Assembly: GCA_031769625.1 (NCBI GenBank)
Contig: JAUIMM010000721.1
Coordinates: 637,501 to 701,500 of the forward strand
From: Taudactylus pleione
Lineage: Eukaryota; Chordata; Amphibia; Anura; Myobatrachidae
DNA: 64,000 nt
Reading direction: 5' to 3'
The notes beneath the pieces are model-generated. The model saw nothing but the letters and a program-made list of their open reading frames with translations, had not been told where the DNA came from and did not search any database. The translations under genes were made by a program, and so were the position numbers. Shown here in pieces: positions 23,901-31,599 of this stretch (position 1 is its first letter; each line of letters begins with the position of its first letter).

Positions 23901-24070
23901 TGGGATTGTATGTGCCCTCTACTATGACATTGGGCATCGGCCTTGGCAGACGACGTTGATGGCATGTTATCGTCTATGTCATGACTAGTGGCAGCAGCTT
24001 CAGCACTAGGAGGAAGTGGTTCTTGATCTTTCTCTATTTTATTTTTATCGGAGAAAGTTTGGTCCTCCAT
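20954..24070 (-). CDS. hAT transposase with BED zinc finger, full length (1038 aa)
   Basis: This is the enzyme that would excise and reinsert the element. Residues 1-250 are a basic then acidic low-complexity tail, with KKIKRVKLAKAQRR (about 117-130) as a possible nuclear signal. A BED zinc finger follows with Cys270, Cys273, His294 and His299. A poly-Ala stretch lies near 376-386. The RNase H-like core shows TTDMWTS (Asp503), VISDNATN (Asp591), the CFAHTINLVV block (610-619) and VVTRWNST (RW 674-675). The C-terminal hAT dimerisation region (920-985) has SSVYSERVFSAAGN, whose Glu953 is the likely third acidic residue. An acidic tail DEEDEDD closes it. No stop or frameshift is seen. It is longer than most hAT transposases because of the N-terminal tail. 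The start ATG lies 33 bases after a splice-acceptor-like TTTTCTGTGTTTAG. Confidence 0.93.
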   Translation of the reverse strand: MEDQTFSDKNKIEKDQEPLPPSAEAAATSHDIDDNMPSTSSAKADAQCHSRGHIQSQMAKFRKMTLKKTFKSAEEKRKLANMPFTTRSGKERLRSIPSMFMTSGSASHDDGSTPPTKKIKRVKLAKAQRRTVLSKKISQIPKESPSVVVVAMPDLPSTGREEVALSTICTPPASAERSTHSPLADMQIEDVTVEVQQDEDTGVAGAEEEVGEEDSDGDVVCLNQAPGETVVVRGMKKPITVMPGQKTKHSTSLVWQYFYPNPDNNCLAICTICKGEISRGRDVNHLGTSSLIRHLQRVHKKLLSSSETLAQTVSSPGTPKSRCPVVSKRLQTTPSTPSSSISSLVRIGSSPAGHITGMTDSPIRDSSGGSCIATPTAAAAAVAAAAGSRSSSQRGSRNTTTFTKQLTLQQSLARRMKYDSSHPEAKRITEALTAMLVLDVRPVSAISAVGFRQLMEVVCPRFQIPSRFHFTRQAIPRLYRNVRKSVLSVLKNAVVHNVHLTTDMWTSGTGQTKDYMTVTAHWVDVSPYAATAAASPVAASQKRQLVTRQATLCITGFSKRHTADNLLEKLREIIAQWLTPLRLSWGFVISDNATNIVRALHLGKFQHVPCFAHTINLVVQNFLKSDRGVQETLWVARKISGHFRHSATACRRLERQQTLLNLPRHHLKQEVVTRWNSTLYMLQRMEEQQKAIQAYTSTYDIGKGGGMHLTQAQWRMISVLCKVLQPFELATREVSSDTASLSQVIPLIRLLQKQLEKVKEELRRSDSARHVGLVDEALHSLCQDSRVVNLLKSDHYILATVLDPRFKAYVVSLFPADTSLQRCKDLLVNTLSAEAERDTSTAPSSFSPATGAARKKLRYPKQPAGGDAGQAGPSLDICSGLKDLATISDMSTVTAYDTVTIDRMVEDYIGDSIQVGMSDSPYLYWQEKEAIWRPLYKLALFYLSCPPSSVYSERVFSAAGNLVSERRRRLLPQNVEKMMFIKMNYQLFQGDQPPEGTEGPVVVDSSGDELILCEDEDVHTEEGEESVDEEDEDDILPP

Positions 24071-24109
24071 TTATGTTATATCGATTTGATATATACGTGC
24101 GGCTAAACA

Positions 24110-25565
24110 CAGAAAATAAATTTTTTTTTGGTTCGGACTGGAGTGTACTTTGTGGGTTACAGCACCCTTTAACGGTCAAGCCAGCCGGCCCTTTACTTAT
24201 GACACAGGCGCACGCTTGGCACTACTTTGTTGATGCACGTGCGGCTACTGCGCACACAATTCACAAACACAGAAAATAATTTTTTTTTGGTTTGGACTGG
24301 AGTGTACTTTCAGGGGTTACAGCACCCTTTAACGGTCAAGCCAGCCGGCCCTTTACTTATGACACAGGCGCACGCTTGGCACTACTTTGTTGATGCACGT
24401 GCGGCTACTGCGCACACAATTCACAAACACAGAAAATAATTTTTTTTTGGTTTGGACTGGAGTGTACTTTCAGGGGTTACAGCACCCTTTAACGGTCAAG
24501 CCAGCCGGCCCTTTACTTATGACACAGGCGCACGCTTGGCACTACTTTGTTGATGCACGTGCGGCTACTGCGCACACAATTCACAAACACAGAAAATAAT
24601 TTTTTTTTGGTTTGGACTGGAGTGTACTTTCGGGGGTTACAGCACCCTTTAACGGTCAAGCCAGCCGGCCCTTTACTTATGACACAGGCGCACTCTTGGC
24701 ACTACTTTCTTGATGCACGTGCGGCTACTGCGCACACAATTCACAAACACAGAAAATAATTTTTTTTTAGGTTTGGACTGGAGTGTACTTTCGGGGGTTA
24801 CAGCACCCTTTAACGGTCAAGCCAGCCGGCCCTTTACTTATGACACAGGCGCACGCTTGGCACTACTTTGTTGATGCACGTGCGGCTACTGCGCACACAA
24901 TTCACAAACACAGAAAATAATTTTTTTTTGGTTTGGACTGGAGTGTACTTTCGGGGGTTACAGCACCCTTTAACGGTCAAGCCAGCCGGCCCTTTACTTA
25001 TGACACAGGGGCACTCTTGGCACTACTTTGTTGATGCACGTGCGGCTACTGCGCACACAATTCACAAACACAGAAAATAATTTTTTTTTGGTTTGGACTG
25101 GAGTGTACTTTCGGGGGTTACAGCACCCTTTAACGGTCAAGCCAGCCGGCCCTTTACTTATGACACAGGCGCACGCTTGGCACTACTTTGTTGATGCACG
25201 TGCGGCTACTGCGCACACAATTCACAAACACAGAAAATAATTTTTTTTTAGGTTTGGACTGGAGTGTACTTTCGGGGGTTACAGCACCCTTAACGGTCAA
25301 GCCAGCCGGCCCTTTACTTATGACACAGGCGCACGCTTGGCACTACTTTGTTGATGCACGTGCGGCTACTGCGCACACAATTCACAAACACAGAAAATAA
25401 TTTTTTTTTTGGTTTGGACTGGAGTGTACTTTCGGGGGTTACAGCACCCTTAACGGTCAAGCCAGCCGGCCCTTTACTTATGACACAGGCGCACGCTTGG
25501 CACTACTTTGTTGATGCACGTGCGGCTACTGCGCACACAATTCACAAACACAGAAAATATATTAT
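24110..25565. repeat. 160-bp tandem array in the hAT transposase leader (copy 1)
   Basis: About nine units of 160 bp, each with GACACAGGCGCACGCTTGGC, TGCACGTGCGGCTACTGCGC and TTTGGACTGGAGTGTACTTT. The units are nearly identical, with small differences such as the length of the T-run. They occupy the leader between promoter and ATG. On the transcribed strand every unit carries a polypyrimidine-like tract ending TGTGTGCGCAG, a possible splice acceptor. Confidence 0.93.
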
Positions 25566-25849
25566 TTTTTTAGCACTTGGGGGGAGCACCCCTGATGGAC
25601 AGAGCACCCCCTGGACAACACTACAGCACCCCTTTAGGACTGGGACACTGCACAGGACTTTGGAACTGACTGCACAACACAGTCCAGCCAGCCCCTATGG
25701 ACTTTGAAGTAGTGGACACAGCCCCTATTAACAACAGCAGCACAGCACAACACAGCCAGCCCCTATGGACTTTGAAGTAGTGGACAACAGCAGCACTACA
25801 CTACACTACACTACACAGCACTAACTCCCACCCTCCCTCTTCACTGTCC

Positions 25850-26052
25850 ACAGCCGAGTGAGAAAATGGCGCCGACGCGGGTACCTTATATAGGATCCAA
25901 AACCCGCGAGACTCGGAAGGCGGGATGATGACGTTTTGCCTCGATGTCAGATCCGAGTCAGGCGGGAAAAGTCGAGCCTGACTCGGATCGGACTCGGATC
26001 GGGGGGGCTCGGGGGGGTTCGGATTTCAGAAATCCGAACCCGCTCACCCCTA
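25850..26052 (-). promoter_or_regulatory. hAT 5' subterminal region: palindromes and TATA promoter
   Basis: On the minus strand, CCTATATAAGG (25,886-25,896) forms a TATA box upstream of GGCGCCATTTTCTCACTCGG, a plausible transcription start. Between the TATA box and the end lie two dyads: CCGAGTCAGGC with GCCTGACTCGG (about 25,953-25,988) and GGTTCGGATTTC with GAAATCCGAACC (about 26,017-26,041). Repeated ACTCGGATC motifs occur between them. Such subterminal motifs are usual transposase binding sites in hAT elements; the binding is inferred. Confidence 0.65.
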
Positions 26053-26867
26053 CTAATTACATGTGTGTACTGCAATGCACAGAACCCATACTAATTACAT
26101 GTGTGTACTGCAATGCACAGGACCCGTACTAATTACATGTGTGTACTGCAATGCACAGGACCCGTACTAATTACACGTGTGTACTGCAATGCACAGGACC
26201 CGTACTAATTACTAGGGGTGTGCACCGGCCACTTTTCGTGTTTTGTGTTTTGGTTTTGGATCTGGATCTTTCTTCGTGTTTTGGATCTGGATTGGTTTTG
26301 CCAAAACCACCCTTGCGTGTTTTGGGTTCTGGGTTTTGTGTTTTGGATCTGTATTTTTTTGAAAAAAAGCATAAAAACAGCTAAAATCACAGAATTTGTA
26401 GGTTTTTCTGCTCCTATGCTATTATTAACCTCAATAACCTTAATTTCCACTCATTTCCAGTCTATTCTGAATACCTCACACCTCACAATAGTGTTTTTAT
26501 GTCCAAAAGGTTGCACCGAGGTAGCTGGATGACTATGCTAAGCGACACAAGTGGGCGGCACAAACACGTGACCCATCTAGGCGTGAAACTGCAGTGGCAG
26601 ACAGGATGGCATTGAAAAACTAGGCCCCAAACTGTACATAATGCAAAGAAAAAAAAGAGGTGCAAGATGGAATTGTCCTTGGGCCCTCCCACCCACCCTT
26701 ATGTTGCATAAACAGGACATGCACACTTTAACAAACCAATCATTTTAGCGCCAGGGTCTGCCACACAACTGTGGCTGAAATGATTGGTTCGTTTGGGCCC
26801 CCACAAAACAAGCTGGCAATTTATCTGTCCCTGCACAAACTGGCTCTACGGAGGCAAGATGTCATCC

Positions 26868-27231
26868 TCATCCTCCTCATCCACCGATTCCTCACCCTCT
26901 TCAGTGTGTACATCCTCATCCTCACAGAGTATTAATTCGTCCCTGCTGGAACCACAGGTCCCTCTGTACGTTCTGGAGGCTGGTCTCCCTGGAAGAGTTG
27001 TTAATTCATTTTATGAACATCATCTTCTCCACATTTTGTGGAAGCAACCTCCTACGCCTTTCGCTGACAAGGTTCCCGGCTGCACTAAACACTCTTTCGG
27101 AGTACACACTGGAGGGGGGGCAACTCAGGTAAAATAGAGCCAGTTTGTACAGGGACCTCCAATTTGCTTCTTTTTCCTGCCAGTACAGGTACGGACTGTC
27201 TGACATGCCTACTTGGATGCTGTCACCGATG
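26868..27231 (-). pseudogene. hAT transposase C-terminal fragment (copy 2)
   Basis: Encodes the dimerisation region from DYIGDSIQVGMSDSPY through SSVYSERVFSAAGN, equivalent to residues from about 907 onward in copy 1. It contains small deletions near 26,950 and 27,012. On the N-terminal side it is joined abruptly at 27,231/27,232 to the 138-bp array. Confidence 0.88.
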
Positions 27232-28516
27232 TAATCCTTTAACAGACAGACGCACGCTTGTCGCTGCTGCTTTGAGGATTCAAGTGCGGCTACAGCCCAC
27301 ACAATTCACAAAGACAGAAAAAAAAAAGAATATTTTTATTGTTTGTGGAGCACACTTTGAGGGTTACACCACCCTTTAACAGACAGACGCACGCTTGTCG
27401 CTGCTGCTTTGAGGATGCAAGTGCGGCTACAGCCCACACAATTCACAAAGACAGAAAAAAGAAGAAGAATATTTTAATTGTTTGTGTAGAACACTTTGAG
27501 GTGTCACCACCCTTTAACAGACAGACGCACGCTTGGCGCTGCTGCTTTAAGGATGCAGGTGCGGCTACAGCCCACACATTTCACAAAGACCAAAAAAAAA
27601 GGAACAATATTTTAATTGTTTGTGTAGAACACTTTGAGGTGTCACCACCCTTTAACAGACAGACGCACGCTTGTCGCTGCTGCTTTAAGGATGCAGGTGC
27701 GGCTACAGCCCACACAATTCACATAGACAGAAAAAAGAAGAAGAATATTTTTATTGTTTGTGTAGCACACTTTGAGGGTGTCACCACCCTTTAACAGACA
27801 GACGCACGCTTGTCGCTGCTGCTTTAAGGATGCAGGTGCGGCTACAGCCCACACAATTCACATAGACAGAAAAAAGAAGAAGAATATTTTAATTGTTTGT
27901 GTAGCACACTTTGAGGGTGTCACCACCCTTTAACAGACAGACGCACGCTTGTCGCTGCTGCTTTAAGGATGCAGGTGCGGCTACAGCCCACACATTTCAC
28001 AAAGACCAAAAAAAAAAGAACAATATTTTAATTGTTTGTGTAGCACACTTTGAGGGTGTCACCACCCTTTAACAGACAGACGCACGCTTGTCGCTGCTGC
28101 TTTGAGGATGCAAGTGTGGCTACATCGCACACAAGTCACAAACACATTAAAAAAATAGTTTTTTATTTTTTGGAACACTTTGAGAGTTACACCACCCTTT
28201 AACAGACAGACGCACGCTTGTCGCTGCTGCTTTAAGGATGCAGGTGCGGCTACAGCCCACACATTTCACAAAGACCGAAAAAAAAGGAACAATATTTTAA
28301 TTGTTTGTGTAGAACACTTTGAGGTGTCACCACCCTTTAACAGACAGACGCACGCTTGTCGCTGCTGCTTTAAGGATGCAGGTGCGGCTACAGCCCACAC
28401 AATTCACATAGACAGAAAAAAGAAGAAGAATATTTTAATTGTTTGTGTAGCACACTTTGAGGGTGTCACCACCCTTTAACAGACAGACGCACGCTTGTCG
28501 CTGCTGCTTTGAGGAT
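27232..28516. repeat. 138-bp tandem array inside copy 2
   Basis: About nine units of roughly 138 bp with CCTTTAACAGACAGACGCAC, GCTTGTCGCTGCTGCTTT and GTGCGGCTACAGCCCACACA. Each half aligns with the 160-bp leader unit (CCCTTTAAC, GCGCACGCTTGGC, GTGCGGCTACTGCGCACACA). It is therefore a diverged form of the same repeat, sitting where transposase residues of about 476-906 should be. Confidence 0.9.
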
Positions 28517-28850
28517 GCAGGTGGAATCTAGACGGGATTTGGAACCGAGGACACACTACCTCCATCAATTGTCTAAATCCCATTGCACTAATGTCGGATA
28601 CCGGACGCACGTCTAACACCAACATAGCAGTCAAGGCCTCAGTTATACGTTTTGCTTCAGGATGACTGCTGTCGTACTTCATCCTCATCGCTAGGGACTG
28701 TTGGAGGGTCAATTGTTTAGTAAAAGTAGTGATGTTCCTACTTCCTCTCTGGGATGATGAACAACTCCCAGCAGCAGCAACAGCACTAGGAGGAAGTGGT
28801 TCTTGATCTTTCCCTATTTTATTTTTATCGGAGAAAGTTTGGTCCTCCAT
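28517..28850 (-). pseudogene. hAT transposase N-terminal and middle fragments fused (copy 2)
   Basis: The start MEDQTFSDKNKIGKDQ matches residues 1-22 of copy 1 and is then fused in frame to the segment around residue 383 (SQRGSRN, TKQLTLQQSL). About 360 codons, including the whole BED finger, are missing. The junction lies in GCAGCAGCAACAGCA sequence, a likely microhomology. The fragment ends where the 138-bp array begins. Confidence 0.88.
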
Positions 28851-28899
28851 TTATGTTATATTGATATATATACGTGCGGCTAAAGCGCACACAAACACA

Positions 28900-29875
28900 G
28901 AAAATATTTTTTTATTTTTGCTGGAGAGTAGTGCACTTTGTGGGTTACACCACCCTTTAAGAAATGAGCCAGCCGGCTCTTTACTTATGGGACACAGGCG
29001 CACGCTTGGCGCTGCTCCTTTGTTGATGCACGTGCAGCCACAGTGCACACAAGTCACAAACACAGAAAATAATTTTTTTTTTGGTTTGGACTGGAGTGTA
29101 CTTTCGGGGGTTACAGCACCCTTAACGGTCAAGCCAGCCGGCCCTTTACATATGACACAGGCGCACGCTTGGCACTACTTTGTTGATGCACGTGCGGCTA
29201 CTGCGCACACAATTCATAAACACAGAAAATAATTTTTTTTTTGTTTGGACTGGAGTGTACTTTCGGGGGTTACAGCACCCTTAACGGTCAAGCCAGCCGG
29301 CCCTTTACTTATGACACAGGCGCACGCTTGGCACTACTTTGTTGATGCACGTGCGGCTACTGCGCACACATTTCACAAACACAGAAAATAATTTTTTTTT
29401 TGGTTTGGACTGGAGTGTACTTTCAGGGGTTACAGCACCCTTAACGGTCAAGCCAGCCGGCCCTTTACTTATGACACAGGCGCACGCTTGGCACTACTTT
29501 GTTGATGTACGTGCGGCTACTGCGCACACAATTCACAAACACAGAAAATAATTTTTTTTTTGGTTTGGACTGGAGTGTACTTTCGGGGGTTACAGCACCC
29601 TTAACGGTCAAGCCTGTCGGCCCTTTACTTATGACACAGGCGCACGCTTGGCACTACTTTGTTGATGCACGTGCGGCTACTGCGCACACAATTCACAAAC
29701 ACAGAAAATATTTTTTTTTTGGTTTGGACTGGATTGTACTTTCGGGGGTTACAGCACCCTTTAACGGTCAAGCCAGCTGGCCCTTTACTTATGACACAGG
29801 CGCACGCTTGGCACTACTTTGTTGATGCACGTGCGGCTACTGCGCACACAATTCACAAACACAGAAAATATATTA
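28900..29875. repeat. 160-bp tandem array in the leader of copy 2
   Basis: About six units. The first (28,860-29,060) is distinctly diverged (AAGAAATGAGCCAGCCGGCT, GGCGCTGCTCCTTTG) and intermediate between the 160-bp and 138-bp forms. The remaining units match the array of copy 1. Confidence 0.9.
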
Positions 29876-30463
29876 TTTTTTTAGCACTTGGGGGGAGCAC
29901 CCCTGATGGACAGAGCACCCCCTGGACAACACTACAGCACTCCTTTAGGACTGGGACACTGCACAGGACTTTGGAGTGGACACAGCCCCTATGGAGAACT
30001 GACTGCACAACACAGTCCAGCCAGCCCCTATGGACTTTGAAGTAGTGGACACAGCCCCTATTAACAACAGCAGCACAGCACAACACAGCCAGCCCCTATG
30101 GACTTTGAAGTAGTGGACAACAGCAGCACTACACTACACTACACAGCCCTAACTCCCACCCTCCCTCTTCACTGTCCACAGCCGAGTGAGAAAATGGCGC
30201 CGACGCGGGTACCTTATATAGGATCCAAAACCCGCGAGACTCGGAAGGCGGGATGATGACGTTTTGCCTCGATTTCAGATCCGAGTCAGGCGGGAAAAGT
30301 CGAGCCTGACTCGGATCAGACTCGGATCGGGGGGGCTCGGGGGGGTTCGGATTTCAGAAATCCGAACCCGCTCATCCCTACTAATTACATGTGTGTACTG
30401 CAATGCACAGGACCCGTACTAATTACATGTGTGTACTGCAATGCACAGAACCCATACTAATTC

Positions 30464-30827
30464 ACACATGCCTATCCCCCGGTTTTCGCGGGAGGCTCAC
30501 GATTTTTCGGGTAACCCCCCGCACCCCCGGAAGGGTAGGCATTTCTCCCGCATTCTGCCCACTTCCTAGTGAAGTGGGCAGAATTAGGAGAATACCCGCG
30601 GCAATTGCGGGTCTCCGTGAAGGGGGTGGGGCTTAAACTGTGATTCTGCATGAATCACAGCATTTGGCCCCGCCCCCTATGTAAATTGTGCCCAATCGTG
30701 GCAATTTTACCAAGAGGGGGCGGGGCTTAATGACGCGAATCATCAAGCCCCGCCCCCGTCGGCTCCCTGCTGCTTCTCTTACCCGGGCTTCTCCCGGGAA
30801 GAGAATATTAAAGGTAGGCAACCCTGT
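30464..30827. mobile_element. GC-rich hAT-like MITE in the 38-bp array
   Basis: Ends ACACATGCCTATCCCC and AGGTAGGCAACCCTGT are loosely inverted. The flanks ACTAATTC (30,456-30,463) and ACTAATTA (30,828-30,835) match at 7 of 8. It is 364 bp and rich in CCCGCCCC and GGGGCGGGGC blocks, with the hairpin ACCCGGGCTTCTCCCGGG. Confidence 0.7.
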
Positions 30828-31024
30828 ACTAATTACATGTGTGTACTGCAATGCACAGGACCCCTACTAATTACATGTGTGTACTGCAATGCACAGGACC
30901 CATACTAATTACATGTGTGTACTGCAATGCACAGGACCCGTACTAATTACATGTGTGTACTGCAATGCACAGGACCCATACTAATTACATGTGTGTACAG
31001 CAATGCACAGGACCCATACTAATA

Positions 31025-31320
31025 AAATCACCTGGGGCAGGTAGGGGGAGTGCTAGCACCAACAAGTGTACCTTAAACACACGCATACACAGAAAGAAAG
31101 GAAAGGGGGGGTTGGGCTGCACATCCTAATTTAAACACAATAAAAGGTTCTACCTTGCTGAGATCTGTAGTTTGCATTTTTTTCAAAGAACTGTGCTGCT
31201 GTGCATTAACATATTTCTTATGTGTTCTTCTTTGACACATTTGTTTGATATTGATCTGTTGTGTATGTATATTCATTACATACTTTTGTCTGTTTTCTTG
31301 TAAGTTCTTAGTATTTTTAC
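31025..31320. other. spacer between the 38-bp array and L1
   Basis: No gene or known element recognised. AATAAA occurs at 31,138 on the plus strand, but without supporting context. Confidence 0.4.
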
Positions 31321-31599
31321 GTTTTTTTTTTTTTGCAAGTAAATTTATTAGAAATTTGACAGCAAACCAGAAAATATCAAACAGTACACCATAGCATAAT
31401 TACAATAAAAAATACAAAAACATAATAAAAAATTGTTGTTAATCAAAAGAAGAAATAATAAGAAAAACAAACAAACAAACAAAAGTAGTAAAGAGAGGGA
31501 GGAAAAAAGGAGGTGGAGAGGCTAGGAAAGTGATGGGGGGTTAATACCGGGATCTAGAATATAGGAGACTGAATCCTAGTATCTATTCTTAACCGATAA

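Larger units (their letters stand above)
20320..26052 (-). mobile_element. complete autonomous-looking hAT transposon (copy 1)
   Basis: The outer ends TAGGGGTG and CACCCCTA are inverted. The flanks are the perfect 8-bp duplication CTAATTAC (20,312-20,319 and 26,053-26,060), which fits the hAT target pattern nTnnnnAn. The element is 5,733 bp. In transposase orientation (minus strand) it contains a palindromic 5' terminus with TATA promoter, an untranslated leader holding nine 160-bp repeats, an uninterrupted transposase gene, and a 3' terminus rich in GTGTTTTGGATCTGG motifs (20,340-20,460). Intact ends, target duplication and reading frame indicate a recent, possibly active insertion. Confidence 0.93.
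26213..30380 (-). mobile_element. rearranged hAT derivative (copy 2), non-autonomous
   Basis: It has the same ends as copy 1 and the same 8-bp duplication CTAATTAC (26,205-26,212 and 30,381-30,388), in the same orientation. It is 4,168 bp. Both terminal regions are nearly identical to copy 1. The interior keeps three separated pieces of the transposase gene. A 138-bp array replaces most of the gene, and a shorter 160-bp array remains in the leader. It cannot encode a transposase but keeps all terminal sequences needed for mobilisation in trans. Confidence 0.92.
19281..31024. repeat. 38-bp minisatellite interrupted by three DNA transposons
   Basis: Unit TTACATGTGTGTACTGCAAT plus GCACAGGACCCATACTAA, 38 bp. 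About 27 units lie at 19,281-20,319, about 4 at 26,053-26,212, about 2 at 30,381-30,463 and about 5 at 30,828-31,024. Some units carry a 3-bp TAA expansion (near 19,738, 19,815 and 19,858). All inserted elements entered the CTAATTAC segment of the unit. Confidence 0.95.

Noticed and set aside
24227..25707. Series of identical 70-codon frames (MLMHVRLLRTQF...)
   Set aside because: They are antisense to the transposase transcript and simply repeat with the 160-bp array.
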